Below are positions 33,190 through 44,676 of a DNA stretch of 64,000 nt, piece after piece. The notes under the pieces were generated by a model. The model did no database searches, was not told the origin of the DNA, and was given only the letters and a program-made list of their open reading frames with translations. Source of the DNA: Dichetophora obliterata (Eukaryota > Arthropoda > Insecta > Diptera > Sciomyzidae); the NCBI GenBank assembly GCA_963920525.1, contig OY986439.1:4574501-4638500 (forward strand), in the 5' to 3' direction. The translations under genes and the position numbers were made by a program. Every line of letters starts with the position of its first letter. Position 1 is the stretch's first letter.

Positions 33190-35965
33190 CATTTTTAAAA
33201 AACACGCAAGTGAAGGTAATAAAATATAGACAAGCCTTATAACTAAAACTGTAATTATGCAAGCTTATTAATAAAAAAATTATCTATGTTATGTTTGTGC
33301 CATAACGAAAATATTAACTGGTTAACTGATTTTACTACTTTTTACTATTTGAAAGAAATTTTAAAAAAAGGGTCACTTAACGGATAATGGCAAAATTTGC
33401 CGAGATCTGATCAGAGCCTTTGTGTTTACATCCACATAGCCTACATTTTTATAAAAAACTGCTTTGGTATCTAGACCAATCATCTTTCAGTTTTATAGAT
33501 AGAAAAAAAACAATCTAGTTGCCACATCATTCTTTGAAGATAACAAAATTGTGTAAAGATTTTACAAGTGCGCGTTAGAATTAGCTGTGCATTCCTTAAT
33601 AGTTGATGTTTTGCTGACTATATAAATGTTTTATTTTCCATGTTGACTAGCATATAAATTGCATTTAATTTCTAACGTTATCAGCATAAAACCAAACTCA
33701 AATCCAAAACATTGGCTTACCCTCTTACTTAGTTCACTGAACTTTGCCGCGGCATGTTTGAACAAAGTAAACGGCGGAAAATTGTCAGAAATTCTACGAA
33801 TAAAATTATTTGCTTAACTGTGCAAATCGTAAGTATTTATTTACCTGATAAGCGATGAATACCGAAAGAAGGTAGTGTTGGTTGTAAAGAAAGAGCGATT
33901 AAATGGGAATAGTTTCCACGATAAAATAAGCACTAAAAGCCTTTTTGACACTGATGAATGGGAACGGATCATTTAAGGAACGGATCTTGGCAGAAGCTTA
34001 AATCTTCTTACTAATCGCTTGACATCCAGACCAGCTTGTCTGTGGCCCATGACTGCTTCATCGATTCATTTATTGTAGTGCTGCTGCAATCAACTTTTGC
34101 TACTCCCATGATTTTGCGAAATGGTTTGTTTTTTATTTATTAATTTTGCCTTTTCTGCTGCTTCTCTAACTGATACAACTATTGTTCACTTGCATATATA
34201 CATATACTATATGTATTTATATGAGTGGCAATTATTTTCGGTTCGTTACAGCTATTGGACAGGCGAGCGCAACAATTCAGGCTAAGTTAAGCTTTAGGCA
34301 AAAGCAAGTCAGCTCAAAACGACGAAGCTATGTGGAAGTGGAGCTAAGCATAGTTCGGCTAAATAAAGCAAATGTGGTCCCAGTTAATGGTGAAGTGGTG
34401 GCGGTAGCTGAGTGCCAAGTTATGGGAATTAATACAAATGCAACAATTAATCAAAATGGTGCTGCTCGTTGTGCAGAAAATGCAACGAAATGCTTTAAAT
34501 TTAAATAAAGTGGATATTTTTAGACCGTTGAAAAGAATGGAGCAGACTAGAGAAGAAAGAACCACAGTTTTTATTTACTCATTGCTGATTTTGATTAGGT
34601 TGCTCCAAAAAAAGTCCCTTTTATTGGCACACACAAAATGTCCAATCGGGTTAGATAAATCAACAATTTGTCAAAATTTGTTTTAATCGTCCAATCAACC
34701 AATAATATATTACATACATGTTGGATCTCAGGAGCAAGTTCAATTAGAAAGCCCATCGAATAGCAGCACAAAAAAAGCAATAAAAACCTTTCTACTAGTA
34801 GGTATTGTCAACGGAAGCAATTTAATTGCTGTTGGTACATCGACACTCCACAGACGTTGCTTGAATGCCATGAAAACAAAGCTAGTAGCGGTCATAAAAT
34901 TAGCATACATCGAACTGCAGAGGGCACTCATGTTGCGCCTGCTGGTGCTGTTAACTTGTCACAGCGTAGCCGTGAAGTTTTGAGAAATTGAACCAAGACA
35001 TGCTCTGCTCAGCATTTGATCCTTTGACTAGAATGGATACTCGGCAAGCATTCGGTGCTTGCAAGAAGCAACTAGTATCGGCCACGCGAAGAAAGAAACA
35101 AGATAGACGGGGGAAGAACGCTATTGCTTGTTGCTGCAATAGCAAAATAAGTGCTGCCACACTGATGCGATAGAATCTGCATTAAAAGTTGTTGCAATTT
35201 TAGTTAAATCTTGTTATTGTTGTTGTTTTGTTGCTGGCAATTTTATGCAGTTCTGTTTAATTAATTGAATTGAAACGAATTGAATCGAATTGGATAATCG
35301 AGGCAGCCGGGGACAACTGCATCTGAACCAGCTCACTGGCAATGAACGACAGTGTTGTTCTTGTTGCCCACCGAGTGGCAGTGCAGGGGTGGGGTAAAGA
35401 TTGCACATGCACTAAATATTTGTTGTGTTTTATGCTGCCAGTTTTCAGTCGCAATGTGTTATTATTTTTTTATTATTATTTGCATAAATTGCTCGCTAGC
35501 AACCAAGGTTCACTAACAATGTGTAATTGCTCTAAAAACTGGGTGTGTCCTAACGCTTTAAAACACTTAATATCGTAGCTGAGTCTGTTTCAATTAACGT
35601 ACATCGAACATAATATTTTAATGAATTTTTCCTCCCTTGCTTTGAATTAATTTTGTGATTATTTAGAACAGCTCAATCGACTTTTCAGAAAGCTCAAGTG
35701 TTTTGATAATTGATCTGAAATAAATCAATGACGAAGAAAAAATGGCGTTTTCGTAGTTTTTTTTTATCATGTCGGAATTCTATGCATTTCAACATTAATA
35801 AAGTTCATTTCGCTGCTTTGGATCGATGTATCTGCTGTTCAGTTTTACCACCTTGCAAGTTTTAACCAGCTTTTAGCTCTTTATATTTAACCAATAAACC
35901 TATGTGCCGTTATCATCATGTAATATTTTTTTAAAAACAAATACAAAAATATTTAAAACGAAAGC
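33190..35965. other. Intron sequence, nothing recognised
   Basis: A few short frames (34182-34508, 34988-35173) show no known domain and low complexity in part. CAACAA and GTTGTT tracts are scattered around 35160-35230. Confidence 0.45.
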
Positions 35966-36100
35966 AGTAGTGGAATTCCCAAACGCGTTAACGACGACTT
36001 TCGATATCTTTTGTTAGCGAAAACTGTAATTTTCTATGAACGTGGCACGTACAATGATCGATAACGACTATTATCGTTTAATTTTTGGGAATTCTACTAC
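35966..36100. mobile_element. Small MITE (135 bp) with GTAGTGGAATTCCCAAA ends
   Basis: The left GTAGTGGAATTCCCAAA and the right TTTTTGGGAATTCTACTAC are inverted repeats with one mismatch in 17. The inner sequence also pairs partly (CGTTAACGACGACTTTCGAT against ATCGATAACGACTATTATCG). It is non-coding. Confidence 0.7.
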
Positions 36101-36716
36101 AGGAAGGGTTACTTCATTATATAAAATATTAATTTTTAAGACAGACAATTAGACAACTATTTCCAGCAAACATTTATCATTTTCGATTTTCGAAAAGATA
36201 CATCATCATTCATTTTCATCCAGTCATTTTCATTATCAAGAAATGACTGTTTTCAATACAAAATGAGCTATCGTTAACGATATCGAGATTGAAGAAAATT
36301 TCGATATCGTAAAATCGTATAACTACGATTTCAATACTGTTACGATATCTATATTGAACTTTATTTCCATATCAGAACCTTTTTGAGGTTACAATAATTT
36401 CAACAACACAAGTGAACTGTTTTTTTTTCAGAAACAACAATAAAACTGTTGAACAATAAAACTGGCAACCAATAAAAACTGTGTCTGAATTTGTGCAGAA
36501 TGTTGTTTTAGCAATAATCGAAGATTACGAGGTATTGCTTAAAGAGGAAGGAGTACACTGAAGTGTGTGGATTTTATTAAAATTATGGATCTATCTTTAA
36601 GGAAGTGTTTGCAACAAAAAACTATGCTCGAAATTTTATTTTGGAAATTTTCGAACAAATTATCGATGAAATTCAAACGTGACGGAGGAAAATCGGAGTA
36701 AGCCATCTCTTGTTAC
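36101..36716. other. Intron sequence with repeated GATATCG words
   Basis: Between 36265 and 36365 the palindromic word GATATCG/CGATATC occurs several times (around 36277, 36302 and 36340). No gene is seen. Confidence 0.45.
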
Positions 36717-36727
36717 GCATCGAATAT

Positions 36728-37120
36728 GGTTAGGTTAGGTAAGGTTAAGGTGGAGGCAGGTCTTTAGACCAGCATACTTAGACCATATTTTTTTGGTTCG
36801 TTGTGAAACCACAGAATGGAAGAAGGGAGTAATCAAGTGAAACTTTTGTGCAGGATGTTCTTAATGTGGCAGAAGCTGTAGAAACATGTGATATTAAATC
36901 TGAAGCAAGTGTTATGCCTTGACCTCAGTTACTCTCCACAAAATTTGTCACCACCAACTTACAACTTTTCGTCGCAAATTGATGTGTTTTTAAGTTCCTT
37001 TGATTGGGAATAAGGAAAGAAGGGTTATAGCTTAGGACCATGGCCCAGCCAGGATTCGAACCCGGGACCCCTGAGCGATAATCAAGCGCGCTACCACTGG
37101 ACTATCGAGGCCGCCTTTAG
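36728..37120 (-). mobile_element. tRNA-derived SINE (~393 bp) with perfect 11-bp target duplication
   Basis: On the minus strand the head (about 37113 down to 37035) has a polymerase III A box (TAGTCCAGTGGTAG) and B box (GGTTCGAATCC), spaced and framed as in a tRNA. An unrelated 3' body follows, ending in CCTTACCTAACCTAACC. The 11-mer GCATCGAATAT flanks both sides (36717-36727 and 37121-37131), which fixes the ends exactly. SINEs are copied by the machinery of a partner LINE. The partner is not identified here. Confidence 0.93.
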
Positions 37121-37131
37121 GCATCGAATAT

Positions 37132-37579
37132 AATAACGCATAAAACCAATAATTTTATCAACATGTGTAAAGGGTAACATGGACTATGATGTAGTATATT
37201 ATTATTACCCTCCACATATTGTTTATAATTTCTTTAAATATTTCTATAAACCATCTGTCAAGTAAGTACCGGGAATTAATAATTAAAAAAGCCCGCTCGA
37301 AAGAATTATCTTCGACTGGACCGAAGTCAAAATACCCCCACGGCCGTATTTTAGTTATTCAAAGTCTTGAATGTTGTATTATTTTGATGACGTCACTTTT
37401 ATAGGGCTTGGTTTTATCCAAATGTTTAAAATTTGAATCTCAGAGCACATTTAAGTTAACAGCGTTTATGTGTAAAATAAATAAAAATATGCGTGGGAGA
37501 AACAGTTCTTCCGTGTTTCGGAACCGATTTTGATAATTTTTTTTAAAGAAATTATAGTAGGGAGAAGAAGTTCACCGAA
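37132..37579. other. Intron sequence, nothing recognised
   Basis: A 16-base word, ATTAAAAAAGCCCGCT, near 37277 also occurs near 30138. No element boundary is clear. Confidence 0.4.
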
Positions 37580-38110
37580 TATTTTTGTGACCTTTGACCT
37601 GCAATGTTGGCGTTTAAAGAATATTTCTTAAGTAAAACCTAAACTATAAAAAATGGAAGACATTAATACAATTTAAAAAGAAAACATTTTACGCTATCTC
37701 TTACGAATACCCTACAATAAGCATTTTTGTATGTAACATGTGTGCATATATATATTGTGATGCTGAAATTTCTTATAAATAGTAAATTCTGAAAAATTCC
37801 TTTTATTTTGACATCAAAGTTATGACGATATCTTGAAAACTATAGCTTTTCTCAGTACAACGTATTTTTATATGAAAAGCTCTGGTTGTGAAAAATAACG
37901 GTGTGCGAAAGTTTTTATGAGTTATGTTTTTACAGATATTTTTGAAAAAATTTCGTCTATTTTTATATCAAAATTATTGCAATAATATGAAACTTAAGAT
38001 TTTCTTTGTACAGCACATTTTCTTAAAGCAAGGTCATCGCCTCAGAACTAGATAAAAACGATTGAAATTTCAGAAGGTTGGTCGAATTTCGCCCACAGGC
38101 GATACTAGTC
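37580..38110 (+). repeat. Dispersed repeat family X, copy 2 (matches 7910-8350)
   Basis: This is the same-orientation relative of 7910-8350, with matching blocks from TTTGACCTGCAATGTTGGCG to CAGGCGATACTAGT. It holds about 100 bases between 37880 and 37985 that copy 1 lacks. It is non-coding. Confidence 0.75.
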
Positions 38111-41100
38111 TTAGTTAAAGCCTTGACCATAAATGATATAATAAGGCTCGTAAGAGTGTCATTTTGCTTTGTTAAAAGTGGGGAGTTATATAACCTAAAG
38201 GCCTTAAGATAAGTGAACTCCAAAAGTCCTTTTTATATATTAAAATTTAAGCAATAAGTAGTTGACATTTCATATTAAGAAGTTGAACTCTGTTGTACCT
38301 TCATGCCATACCTTGAACACGAATGTCAAAATAAATTTGTATATTAGCATAGGTATTAAACAAAGTTATCAACATGGGGCCAGCTTAGGTGACGCTTTCC
38401 AAACTATGCTTAACCCTATGTGGTCACCCATCCTCTTTGAATGCCAACCACTGCTTCGTCGTATCCACAAGTTTTTCTCTCTTCCGCTTAAGTCGCTGCT
38501 TTATACTTCATCATCAATTTGCAATCATTGCATTTATTATTTTATTATTGTTGCCATTGTAAGACTTGGTGTTGCTGTTGTTGTTGCTATTAAATCGCCC
38601 TTCGTTACCCCTCATTTTTGATCCCTCAACATATTCAGCCAGCACTTTATGTTTGTTTTTCTTTGTATACTTTGATTGTTTTGACTTTGTTTTGTCCGCT
38701 TGTTTTGTGTGTTCATTACTCCTCGATCTCTCCTTAGCCGTAATTTGATGTCGTCTTTGGTGTGGGTCTTGCTTGCGCTTTTTTTGTTGTTGTTGTTTCA
38801 CATTCACTCACATAAACACACACACACACGCGCTAACTTTTGCAATAAAAATGCAATTTTTCCCCCTTGTTTTTGTTAACGCGGTTCTTTTACTCCTCAT
38901 GGCAGCGTAGCGACGATCTTTGCACAGAAGTGACTGGACGCAATGTCGTTGGTTCGCGTAAAGCTTTGCCATTGTTTGTTATCATCACAGCGTTTGTGTT
39001 GTGCAGCAAATCATGTTCCCAGCATGTTACTCGTTTTGATTCCTCAGGTCGTATATTTTACCGGACTCTACTTCTTCACTTAGCTAGCATAATTTTGAGC
39101 TTGTCTTGCAGTATTTATTCAGACCAAATTATTTGGTCACCTAACCAAATTTCTTGATTATAAGAGACACAATCCAAAGCTAAAGTAAAAATCGTCCTCT
39201 CCACTTAAAGGAATGCGTCTTTGTTTTTAGAGTTGAAAAAAAATCTATTGAAGTTTCCACTTTGCTTGAGTGAAGTAAGTTCCACCATTAATTCTCAAAA
39301 TATACACAGAGTTCAAGGTTACTGTGTAAGTAGGCTTGTTCGTGGTACCCGAGAAAAGCATGTTCCATGAGAACCGTTGCTAGCGCAAGGACGGTATCCC
39401 AACACATGTTGTTGCACACCATGTAACAGTATAGTACTCAAGAAAAAATAATTCATCCGTCATGGATCGGAAACAGATGTTAGATATTTAATTGCTCTCG
39501 AAATGCTTAGAAATGTTTCAACACTCAAGCTCTTTCTAGCACTCCCATGACAACCGTTCATTTGAATACACGGTTTCCTTTATGAGCTGCTGTGCAAACC
39601 TTAACTTAAAAATAGATTAGATAAAATATCCGGATGCCGAGAGATACTGTGTTAGAAAGTTGCTGTCGATTAGTTGGCAGTGTAGCAAGGCAGCAACAAC
39701 AAAATAAGTCACAACAACAACAACCACACCAATAATGTGTTGGGTGCAACAACATGCATAGAACCAGGTTTACTGCGACGATGGCAACAAACCAACCACT
39801 CCTCTGATAGTTTGATTCCAATTCGAACGACATTCGAGTGGAAAACATAGTATATGAAAACGAGAACACATGCGCGCATGCGCAGGCCCAAGGAACTCGA
39901 CGAGAAGAATTGAACACACTAACACACACCACCATGGAATAGAGAAAAAGCCGGTTTGGCGTGGCATTCAATGAAGTACAAAAATGAAAAATAATAAAGT
40001 TAAAAAATAAAAAGGTGAAAAAAACAAACCACAGAACAGAAACGGCACAACGAAGAAGAATTAAGCCAAAGCTTGGAACTTCGGTGGGGGAAAATGAAAT
40101 GGTAGCAACTGTGTATCCGTCCAGTCCAGTCAAAAAGGAAAAAGACGAGTTTCATGATGAAAATAAAAAAATAAAAAACTGCGGCCATTTTCATCTCAAA
40201 TCATACAAGACAAAGTTATGAAAAACTATCAATGTTCAATTTTCGTATAAAATTTTGAAAAGCCCCCAATATTTTGAAAAGTGAATAAGGTAATTTCAAA
40301 TATGAAATCACAGATTTCGAAAAATAATTACTATTCCCTTTTCAAAACCCGACGTTGCTGCAAAAAATAGTATTTTGGATTTTCAAAGAGCGGTTTTCTG
40401 TGAAGCTACTTTTTTCAAGACAACAACAACTCGTATAACAATTTCAGCGTACTTGTTTTTCTTTTTTAATTTTGTTGTAGTAAGTATATATTTTATTTAT
40501 GCTCGACTATACATTATATTGACAACAATAAAACAACAACAACTATGCTGTAAAAACGCCTTACTCATACACAATTTCTTAAGCGACGACGTCAACGTAT
40601 CTTAAAGAAAGAAAGACAGACAAAAAGACAGACAGACAGACAGGCAGTCAGTCACTGCCGAGGCAGAGCCAGCGACAGGGGCAGCTTACTGGGGACAGTC
40701 GATCGTGCGGCGAGAGGGCGTGTTCGCCAAGACTCAGCGAAGCAAAGTAAAGCGCAATGAACGAACGCTGGATCAGGGCGAACGAATGAACGACGAAGCA
40801 AAAGTCGATCAAGCAGCAGCGAAGCGGACTGAAAGCATGCAGCCAAGATATGAGACCGTGGGAAAGAACAACCAAAGATGTTCGTTTTCCAACGTTCGTC
40901 GGGCTTGCCTTCGTCTTGTCTCGGCTGCGTTCGATGTTTCACGTCGGGTTGTTTATGTTTTATTATTTTTCCACATTGTTGGTTTTTTATTTTTATATTT
41001 TTTTTTTCATGTTATGCTGGCCATCCTCGCGCGCTGTTTGTGTTGGAACAGTGAGTGAGCTTGGCTCAGATGTTGTTGTATTACTTCTACGGAGCCGCCG

Positions 41101-41626
41101 TTGGGCATGTTTGTCTTGTGACTTTTTATTTTTTTTTATTTATGTTAGTTTTGGAGCGCGAAATAAATGTGAGAGAACTTTGTCGAGTCTCGTTTCGAAG
41201 CCCGCTCTTAAGCCTAATTAAGCTCAAATCGTGTCTTAAGCGCTCTCTTGAAGCTCTCTGCGCTGAATCTTGTTTCAGTCTTACTTCTTTCTTATCTCTT
41301 ACCACATCTTAGGCATAACTACCTTAAGCACTGCGGCCCCTCCACCACCGCTACCCTTGGTTACACCAGCTCAGCATGTGTAACCCAGCTGCATTTTATG
41401 ATTTGTGGAAACATGTGTAGGTTTCTCCTTAGTTTACTTTTCCCTCAAGATTATTATGCTTGATTTCTGGTTTTTTGTAATTTTTTTTTATCGACACACT
41501 CAATGGACCAGTCCACTATGGGCCAGAAATTTTAGAATGCGGCCAAAATTCAATATCTTAGATACTCATAATCAGAACTGCACAAAACGGTCGCTAAATC
41601 CGAATTTTATGTCAGAAAAGTATGTT
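38111..41626. other. Intron sequence, including a CG-rich segment at 40640-41050
   Basis: The segment 38111-40600 has CA/GT-rich low-complexity tracts and chance frames (for example the minus frame 39606-40133, rich in Cys and Phe, with no domain). A (GACA)n run at about 40616-40646 is followed by a stretch with many CG dinucleotides to about 41050. This may be an enhancer or promoter-like segment, but no transcript is demonstrable. Confidence 0.4.
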
Positions 41627-42470
41627 AGGGTGGACCAAGGATTTTATTTTTCATCAGATTAATACTTAATTTTAACTGAGAGGAAATTGGGTATAATTCA
41701 AGAATAGCGACAGCTCTATTTTTTAATATTATTTGTTGGATTTATGGATTTTGTCCTCCTAAATCCAAATCTGGAAAAATTTCGAGCCGCTCGCAAGTGG
41801 CTTGGAAATTATAGGCCTGCAAAGTTGCAAAAATAGCCTGCTGTTTTTTTTAGTGCTCCGCATTATGGATATCAATAGAAAGGTAATGCAAGTACCTATT
41901 CAACTAGATATCAAGCATGAAAATCCATGCATAACTTTTTAAGATATAACTATTCTAATATTTACAATTTGTCTGAAAAACTAGTGATTTCCCTTTTACG
42001 AAAGCACTACACTGAAAATAGTTATATCTTTAAAAGTTATGCATGAATTTTTATGTTTGATACCTTGTTAAATAGGTACTGTAATTACCTTTCATATGAT
42101 ATCCATAAAGCGTAGTTTTGTGCAAGAAAAAATAGCAAGATTTGTAGGCCATTTTTTCCAACTATATAGGCCTATAACTTCTAAACGAATTACGAGTGGC
42201 CTGCAATTTTTTTCAGATTTAGATTTAGGATGCCAATATCCAAATAATCTGCAAAAAAAATTAAATATTAGTATTGTCGCTATTCTTGAAATGTTCCGAA
42301 AATTGTTTTAACTGAGAGAAAATTGAGTGTCAATCATTTCGAATCTTTTGTGTCTAATATTCGAAATTCAAGATTGTGCATATTTTCGGGTGGATAGCGC
42401 GTTTGTTAGGATGGACCAAGCATTAATTATTTCAGCAGACTTATACCTAATTTGAACTGATAGGTAATAA
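41627..42470. repeat. Large foldback element: arms ~280 bp, with flanking direct repeats
   Basis: The left arm (about 41683-41962) and the right arm (about 42013-42315) are inverted copies. Shared blocks are TTCAAGAATAGCGACA, CCTAAATC(C/T)AAATCTG, TATAGGCCT, TATGGATATCA, GAAAGGTAAT, GTACCTATT and TGCATAACTTTT(A)AAGATATAACTATT. The loop is about 50 bp. A direct repeat (GTTAGGGTGGACCAAG / GTTAGGATGGACCAAG) lies outside at 41627 and 42406. It does not code for protein. Confidence 0.88.
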
Positions 42471-43324
42471 AAGATCATTAATTTCAAATCTCACATTTAA
42501 AAACCGAAATTTAAGATGAAGCATATTTTAGGCTGAACCTAAAATTATGCTCATCAAATTTTTTATCCTATTTTAATAGGACGATTACAAGCTTTGATTA
42601 CGAACGGAATTAATAAGGCCTTTTAAATTATATTATATTAAAACATTGTTTCAGGAAAAACGCATTTGCATTCTCAATTCTCAAACACCTTATGTTACTG
42701 TAAACAGTACAAAAGTTGAAGATACGAATTTTCTCAATTTGCCAAAAATCTAGCAAAAAAATCATAGCAAAAATAGTGGGTCAATTTTTTTTTTAAAGTG
42801 GGCGTAGGGGAGTATTCGATCAGTAGCAAGTGAACTTTTAAAAATGTAAAATTTTCTTAAACAAAGGACATCAAAAATGTAATTATTAGCAATTGATAGA
42901 TATACATATTTCAATATTAATTTAGTTGCATTGTTTATAGCAAGGAAGAAAATAAAAAATGGTTCATTTTTGTTTGTTTGGGTAATAAGACTTAAATCAA
43001 AAATTTTATTGAAAACAATCATAGAAGAATCAAGACAATTTTTTAACTTTTGCATGGTATAACATGAATAATAGGAAGCCAAAATGCACAAAAATTTACT
43101 AAAATGAACGAGAAGATATCTACTAGGGCGTTCAAGATGCTGCCGGTCTTCAAGTGACGGCACCACCACTATTCAAACGCATGACATTTTTGACGGTTGG
43201 CAACCTTAACATGAACACACCATAAATTTCAGATCGATATGTCCATGAATAGTGACGTAACAGTGTTCTAAATTAAACAAGTTTTGGTATTGTTACAAAA
43301 AAGGATAAAAAATAATTTCGAGCC
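42471..43324. other. Intron sequence, nothing recognised
   Basis: AT-rich. The minus-strand frame at 42762-43169 has no recognisable domain. The bases before 43325 may include the untranslated leader of the adjacent mariner. Confidence 0.4.
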
Positions 43325-44270
43325 TTGATGAAGCATCACTTTTTGCGTAACAAAAGTGCGAAAAAAACAAAAGAGAAGCTCGAAAAATATTATGGTGAAT
43401 CTGTTTCATCGAACTCAACCTTAAAATATTGGATTGCAGAGTTCAAAAGAGGTCGAATCAGCACAAAAGATGAACACGCCGGCGGAGCACCAAAAACAGT
43501 GACCACTCCACAATGTATTGGAAAATCCACGATTTCATATTGGACAATCCGAAAGTTAAAGTGCTTGAGATAGCTACAGAAATAGGCATATCAAGTGAGA
43601 CGGTTTTTTTCAATTTTAGATGAACATTTGGGTATGAGAAAGCTGACTGCAAGATGGGTGCTGCAAAAACATGAACGTGTTTGTACCTCCCAACAATGTT
43701 TGGACATTTTTAAACAAAATCCAACTGATTTTTTTGTGTAAAATAGTTACCATGGATAAAACATGGATCCACCACAATACACCAGAATCTAGGGAATCAC
43801 CAAACGAGTGGATATGTCCCAGTGGAAGTGCACCAAAATGAGCGAATACTCAACAAACGGCCGGAAAGTTGTTGGCGTTTGTTTTTTTGGGATTAAAGTG
43901 GGATTTGGTTCATCGACTATTTGAGAAAAAGAAAAACAATCAACAGCGACTATTACTACGAAATATTGGACCAATTGAAGAACGAAATCGCAAATAAACT
44001 GCCCCATTCATTTATAAAAAAAAATCATCTTCTTACAAGACAATGCTCCAGCTCACAAATCAATCAAATTCATGACCAAATTGCTCGAGTTATGTTTCGA
44101 ACTGCTTCCGCATTCCACATATTCTCCAGACTTGGCCCTCAGCGACTATTATATGCTCCCAAACTTAAGGTATGACCTACGGTTCAAGCCCACAAAAATA
44201 ACGTTTTTTAAAATTGCTGTAGCTCAGTCGTTTTTCAATTTATCAACTTTTGGTTTTTATTTTACGTAAA
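43325..44270 (+). pseudogene. mariner-like transposase pseudogene (second family)
   Basis: The + strand begins MKHHFLRNKSAKKTKEKLEK, continues with SSNSTLKYWIAEFKRGRIST (HTH region) and then, in another frame, VKVLEIATEIGISSETV. The catalytic region is spread over frames: KTINSDYYYEILDQLKNEIA, LQDNAPAHKSIKFMTKLLEL (second catalytic Asp) and ELLPHSTYSPDLALSDYYML (third catalytic Asp). Frameshifts and stops are frequent, and the first catalytic block is eroded (about 43750). The wording resembles the irritans-type group of mariners. Clear terminal inverted repeats were not found. Confidence 0.85.
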
Positions 44271-44377
44271 GGTAGACATAATTTTCTAACTTTAAACATA
44301 CTTTTTTATGCTTCGATGTTTTTTTATCCTCCCTCCCAGAGCGATGAAAATGGGTACGTAAAAATGAGAAGGCAAAC

Positions 44378-44676
44378 GGGTTGTCGTTTTTCTTGATAAC
44401 CAGATGTTGTATCGAAATTCTGCTGGCGGTATTTTGTTGGTTATCACGTCAGGCAGGTCCTGAACTAGGATATTTCCAAAATATAGAAAAATTGACAAAA
44501 TGGCGCTGTTTTTTAAAAAAAGTTAAAAATTTTTTGGGGGCTTTTGCCCCACCCCTCCCCCTGTAGTAGAGTTAACCCAATTATCTTATTTCAGGACCTG
44601 TCTGGCGTGACTACCTACAAAACGCCTTCCACCGTATCTTGATCCTACTTCTGGTTCTCTAGAAAAACGACACCCC
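44378..44676. mobile_element. Foldback MITE (~299 bp), arms ~88 bp
   Basis: The left arm runs from GGGTTGTCGTTTTTCTTGAT to GTCAGGCAGGTCCTGAA (44378-44466). The right arm, inverted, runs from TTTCAGGACCTGTCTGGCG to AGAAAAACGACACCCC (about 44590-44676). The arms align along their length with moderate divergence. The loop holds TTTTTTGGGGGC-type sequence. It is non-coding. Confidence 0.85.

Noticed and set aside
34182..34508. 108-codon + frame as a small gene
   Set aside because: Begins in a tatatac-type repeat, has no recognisable domain and overlaps antisense frames equally well.
37035..37113. A functional tRNA gene
   Set aside because: The tRNA-like head is followed by a SINE body and the 11-bp duplication encloses the whole unit, so it is a retroposed derivative.
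39606..40133. 175-codon minus-strand frame
   Set aside because: Rich in Cys, Phe and Val from low-complexity DNA. No domain, no splice context and no known match.
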